Of a stretch of DNA of 23,020 bases, positions 20,780 through 23,020 are shown in pieces. Numbering within the stretch: position 1 is the first letter of the stretch; each line of letters starts with the position of its first letter. The stretch spans positions 1 through 23,020 of IMG/VR virus record IMGVR_UViG_3300035187_001755. One strand, given 5' to 3'. The position numbers were made by a program, and so were the translations under genes. A model generated the notes under the pieces. It had not been told where the DNA came from. It searched no databases and saw only the letters and a program-made list of their open reading frames with translations. This DNA is from a virus.

Positions 20780-21176
20780 CAAAGAGCTTGCTGAAAAAAT
20801 ATGCGAAACAATTGCCACACACACGGAAGGCTTGCCTACCCTTTCAAAAATGTATCAATGGTTTCCTGATGAACTGGCTATTCGAGTTTGGAGATTTAAG
20901 CATCCCGAGTTCGCGAGCATGTACACACAAGCAAAGCAGTTCCAAGCTGAGTTATTAGCTGAACAAGTCAAAGAAATTGCTGCTGAAAAAGCCTATTATA
21001 TTGATGCTGAAGGCAATCAAAAAGTCGACCCTGGATTTGTAGCCTCACAACGTTTACAAGCTGATACAGTTAAATGGCTGGCTTCTAAATTAGCTCCTAA
21101 GATTTACGGCGACCGTCAAACCATTGAGCAGACAGTCACAGTAAAACATGAAGATGCGTTGAAAGAGTTAGAGTAA
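20757..21176 (+). CDS. terS: Terminase small subunit
   Basis: I start at ATG 20757 (MSRPTMYSKELAEKICETIA). The in-frame TTG at 20745 is possible but less likely. The 139-residue protein has the layout of phage small terminases: a helix-turn-helix at residues about 8-50 (GLPTLSKMYQWFPDELAIRV), EFASMYTQAKQFQAELLAEQ, then the conserved end block LQADTVKWLASKLAPKIYGD. The small subunit recognises the packaging site on phage DNA and regulates the large subunit. The large subunit is not next to it: the following genes run in the opposite direction. The stop is eight bases from the end of the convergent operon. Confidence 0.88.
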   Translation: MSRPTMYSKELAEKICETIATHTEGLPTLSKMYQWFPDELAIRVWRFKHPEFASMYTQAKQFQAELLAEQVKEIAAEKAYYIDAEGNQKVDPGFVASQRLQADTVKWLASKLAPKIYGDRQTIEQTVTVKHEDALKELE

Positions 21177-21184
21177 TATATTTA

Positions 21185-21385
21185 TTATTTAACTCTAATA
21201 TTGTTTGTCATGTGAGCTGTATCTTGGGCAATTTTCTCAAGTTCATCATAAATACGATTAATAGAAGTACATAATTTATTATTCATTTCTTGTTGGTAAA
21301 AAGCATGTTCTTTCATTATGTTATCAAGACCTTCAACTAAATGCTCTACAGCCGCCTTAATTACCATTTCTGTTTTGTCATCCAT
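21185..21385 (-). CDS. Small helical protein downstream of thymidine kinase, 66 aa
   Basis: I start at ATG 21385 (MDDKTEMVIKAAVEHLVEGL), which has AAGGA nine bases upstream, not at 21499, which would overlap the kinase gene by more than 100 bases. The 66-residue product is one long helical stretch with heptad-like hydrophobic positions, and is likely a coiled coil (MNNKLCTSINRIYDELEKIA). The gene follows the thymidine kinase by ten bases on the same strand and is probably co-transcribed with it. Function unknown. Confidence 0.66.
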   Translation of the reverse strand: MDDKTEMVIKAAVEHLVEGLDNIMKEHAFYQQEMNNKLCTSINRIYDELEKIAQDTAHMTNNIRVK

Positions 21386-21395
21386 TTTATTTTCC

Positions 21396-21938
21396 TTATT
21401 TGAATTTAAAAAAATCCGCCCTACACACTGATACATAAGATTCTTCGCGCCCAATTTGTACTTGAGCGCCTTCATCAATTCGTTTGCCATCTGCACCAAT
21501 ACGGATGTTCATTGTGGCTTTTTTACTACATGAGCATATTGTTTTAATCTCATTAATCTCATCAGCCCAAGCTAGTAAATATTTACTGCCTTCAAATGGT
21601 TCGCCTTTAAAATCTGTGCGCAATCCATAGGCTTGAACTGGTATATCTGAAATATCTACGACACTTGCAAGAAATGTGACTTGTGCTTTTGTGAGAAACT
21701 GCGCTTCATCTACAAATACGCAACTTATGTCTCTAAGTAAACTTGCGTCAAATGTATCGGCATCCCACACCATCGCATCGCTAGAAAGGCCTATACGAGA
21801 CTCTATTCTAGTTTTACCTACAACAGCAGGAATCAATAAAAGTGTCTTCATGCCCCGCTCTTGATAGTTATATGCTGATTGTAAAAGGGATGTCGTCTTG
21901 CCAGCATTCATCGCTGAGTAGTAGTAGTAGAATTTCAT
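21396..21938 (-). CDS. tdk: Thymidine kinase (type II)
   Basis: The 180-residue enzyme phosphorylates thymidine to dTMP with ATP and supports the nucleotide supply of the phage. It is very like E. coli thymidine kinase: [20 protein letters not shown] holds the P-loop (SAMNAGKT), NYQERGMKT follows, [10 protein letters not shown] holds the catalytic Glu and Mg-binding Asp, [20 protein letters not shown] is the lasso region, and [11 protein letters not shown] and [10 protein letters not shown] carry the zinc ligands. The fourth ligand, His in E. coli (VCRKH), is Asp here (VCRAD). The protein is about 25 residues shorter at the C-terminus than the E. coli enzyme. The ribosome binding site is AGGAAG. 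It lies in a minus-strand operon that converges on the terminase small subunit. Confidence 0.95.
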   Translation of the reverse strand: MKFYYYYSAMNAGKTTSLLQSAYNYQERGMKTLLLIPAVVGKTRIESRIGLSSDAMVWDADTFDASLLRDISCVFVDEAQFLTKAQVTFLASVVDISDIPVQAYGLRTDFKGEPFEGSKYLLAWADEINEIKTICSCSKKATMNIRIGADGKRIDEGAQVQIGREESYVSVCRADFFKFK

Positions 21939-21996
21939 ATTTCTTCCTAAATATTTAACAAGCGCTCATGTAATTATTTAACATTTTATAACATAT

Positions 21997-22017
21997 AACC
22001 CAGAGTTTATCTGGGTT
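21997..22017. terminator. Hairpin between the DUF3310 gene and thymidine kinase
   Basis: AACCCAG (21997-22003) and CTGGGTT (22011-22017) are a perfect 7-bp stem with a 7-base loop. On the plus strand it is followed by only two more T and then mixed sequence. On the minus strand, the direction of the genes, it is followed by ATATGTTATAAAATG. It may act as a weak attenuator or RNA stability element between the two genes. Confidence 0.45.
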
Positions 22018-22043
22018 TTCATCTGATTGTGTTGCGCTAAAAT

Positions 22044-22490
22044 TTAACTTTTCCATTTGGGAATTACAAAACCATGTTTAGTAAGTTCATCAGATAATAA
22101 GTTATAACTTTTTTTGCCGAAATTCGGAATTCTTTGTAACGCTCTTTTGTCGCCTATTTTGAAAAGTAAATTTAAAATATCTTCGATTGTGTGCAAGCCA
22201 TCGGCTAATAAGCAATTTTTAGTTCTTGCATTTAAATCTAAATCATTTATTAATGTGTTTCGAGTTGCCTTTAACTTTTGTTCTTGAACGCTCTTTATAA
22301 GCTCATTTAGATAAAATTTAGCTTTATGCAAATCTTCAATTCCGTTTTTTTGTCTCCAACGCCAAACATATTTAATTATGTTGCCATCAACAAATGGTAA
22401 GTTTTTTACAATATCTAAGCATTCTATGTTTTTACCGCATTCGCAATGTATATCAAGCGAATAGTGTTTCGGGTGATTTACGTTACTCAT
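22044..22490 (-). CDS. DUF3310 fused to an RNA polymerase alphaCTD-like domain
   Basis: The 148-residue protein has two parts. Residues 1-65 are a DUF3310 domain: NHPKHYSLDIHCECGKNIEC, then FVDGNIIKYVWRWRQKNGIE and DLHKAKFYLNEL, the usual pattern of this phage family. Residues about 82-142 match the C-terminal domain of bacterial RNA polymerase alpha: NDLDLNARTKNCLLADGLHT, then RIPNFGKKSYNLLSDELTKH. The DNA-binding residues of E. coli alphaCTD, R265, N268, C269, G296, K298 and S299, correspond to R89, N92, C93, G125, K127 and S128. A helix-hairpin-helix of another origin is the alternative. It overlaps the upstream gene by eight bases. A role in transcription control is inferred. Confidence 0.8.
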   Translation of the reverse strand: MSNVNHPKHYSLDIHCECGKNIECLDIVKNLPFVDGNIIKYVWRWRQKNGIEDLHKAKFYLNELIKSVQEQKLKATRNTLINDLDLNARTKNCLLADGLHTIEDILNLLFKIGDKRALQRIPNFGKKSYNLLSDELTKHGFVIPKWKS

Positions 22491-23004
22491 AAGACCTCAA
22501 CATGTTTAATCGTTTAGCGTCGTGAATAATTTGGCGAATTTCTTGAACATAACGGAAGTTAACTAATCTTCGTAATTTTTCGGCTTCTTCTTTTTCTAAG
22601 CCTGTTGCATTTCCACCAACATGAGCAATTGAAAATTCAAGTTCATTTAAAATACACAAACACAAATCCAACTTAAATTCATACACTGAGCTTTCAATAG
22701 GGTGATTTAAAAATAATTCATGATTATATTCTCTTAGTTGTGGCCCAAGATTTCCGGTTATTTGTTCAATTATAAATTTTTTTTTTGGTGTTATTGTTTC
22801 TTTTTTCTCATAAATTGCTTTCAAATTTTCAGATAAATTAATTATTTGCACAATATTTCTATCAATTTGTAAAAGAATTAATGTTTCTTCATCCATTATT
22901 GATTTTTCCTTAATTTTTATATTTGCGAATCGCATGTTAAATCCTACAATGCTAAGTATATCACCAACTTTTCGAATGTCATCTATACTTTGACAGTCAA
23001 ACAT
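22483..23004 (-). CDS. Unknown early protein, 173 aa
   Basis: Start ATG 23004 has AAGGT at suitable spacing. A second in-frame ATG at 22896, with AAGGA ten bases upstream, would give 137 residues, so two products or the shorter one alone are possible. The protein is helical and mixed-charge: residues 37-110 (MDEETLILLQIDRNIVQIIN and onward), then a block with LDLCLCILNELEF and an end with LRRLVNFRYVQEIRQIIHDA. No catalytic motif, membrane segment or metal site is evident. It overlaps the DUF3310-alphaCTD gene by eight bases, so the two are translationally coupled. Family unknown. Confidence 0.66.
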   Translation of the reverse strand: MFDCQSIDDIRKVGDILSIVGFNMRFANIKIKEKSIMDEETLILLQIDRNIVQIINLSENLKAIYEKKETITPKKKFIIEQITGNLGPQLREYNHELFLNHPIESSVYEFKLDLCLCILNELEFSIAHVGGNATGLEKEEAEKLRRLVNFRYVQEIRQIIHDAKRLNMLRSYE

Positions 23005-23020
23005 AATTAGACCTTTTTTA

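Noticed and set aside
21386-21499. Longer form of the 66-aa protein starting at 21499
   Set aside because: It would overlap the thymidine kinase by more than 100 bases. ATG 21385 has a good ribosome binding site and clean spacing.
1-23020. tRNA genes, integrase, CI-like repressor or attachment site
   Set aside because: None could be found on either strand, so the window by itself does not show whether the phage is temperate.

Overview
The window is part of the genome of an AT-rich, double-stranded DNA tailed bacteriophage or prophage. It contains no rRNA, tRNA, insertion sequence or CRISPR array. No tail tube, sheath or tape-measure protein is visible, and glycine/alanine-rich ejection-type proteins precede the fibre genes, so a short-tailed (podovirus-like) particle fits best. 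Promoters of the sigma-70 consensus type, a perfect DnaA box and a thymidine kinase very like that of E. coli point to a proteobacterial host, probably gammaproteobacterial. The host species cannot be named from the sequence.

Layout. (1) 1-12220, plus strand: a late virion operon. It holds the tail end of an upstream gene, a small virion protein, three probable DNA-ejection/internal virion proteins, a 718-aa fibre or spike-like protein, then a series of modular fibre genes sharing repeated modules, fibre accessory proteins, a DUF6321-like protein, a 55-aa lysine-rich protein and a last fibre-like protein. It closes with a strong intrinsic terminator at 12224-12250. (2) 12282-13546, plus: a lysis cassette with a small membrane protein, a membrane-anchored DUF1353 protein and a GH108 muramidase carrying an EF-hand-like loop. 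A VRR-NUC nuclease follows. (3) 14026-16315, minus: a recombination operon of a RecE-like exonuclease, a RecT/Bet-like annealing protein, a 52-aa protein and SSB. (4) 16434-19332, plus: an early/replication operon with a Cro-like regulator, a winged-helix protein, unknown proteins and an O-like replication initiator. Inside the initiator gene lie a perfect DnaA box, two iterons and an AT-rich tract. (5) 19313-20067, minus: small genes, including a secreted twin-CX3C peptide. (6) 20295-21176, plus: a DnaJ-type zinc protein, an HTH protein and the terminase small subunit. (7) 21185-23004, minus: thymidine kinase and companions, including a fusion of DUF3310 to a domain resembling the C-terminal domain of RNA polymerase alpha.

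Regulation. The recombination operon and the Cro-like operon are driven by back-to-back divergent promoters whose -35 boxes form an inverted repeat. A 19-bp dyad lies over the Cro promoter. This is a lambdoid-like switch, although no CI-like repressor or integrase is in the window. Three minus-strand genes share a nearly identical leader, AACGAGTARYGGAG, which includes the ribosome binding site.

Most worth following up: the DUF3310-alphaCTD fusion, the secreted twin-CX3C peptide with its duplicated start region, the shared leader motif, the origin inside the initiator gene, the array of fibres with one common module and different tips, and two non-coding stretches with strong hairpins.
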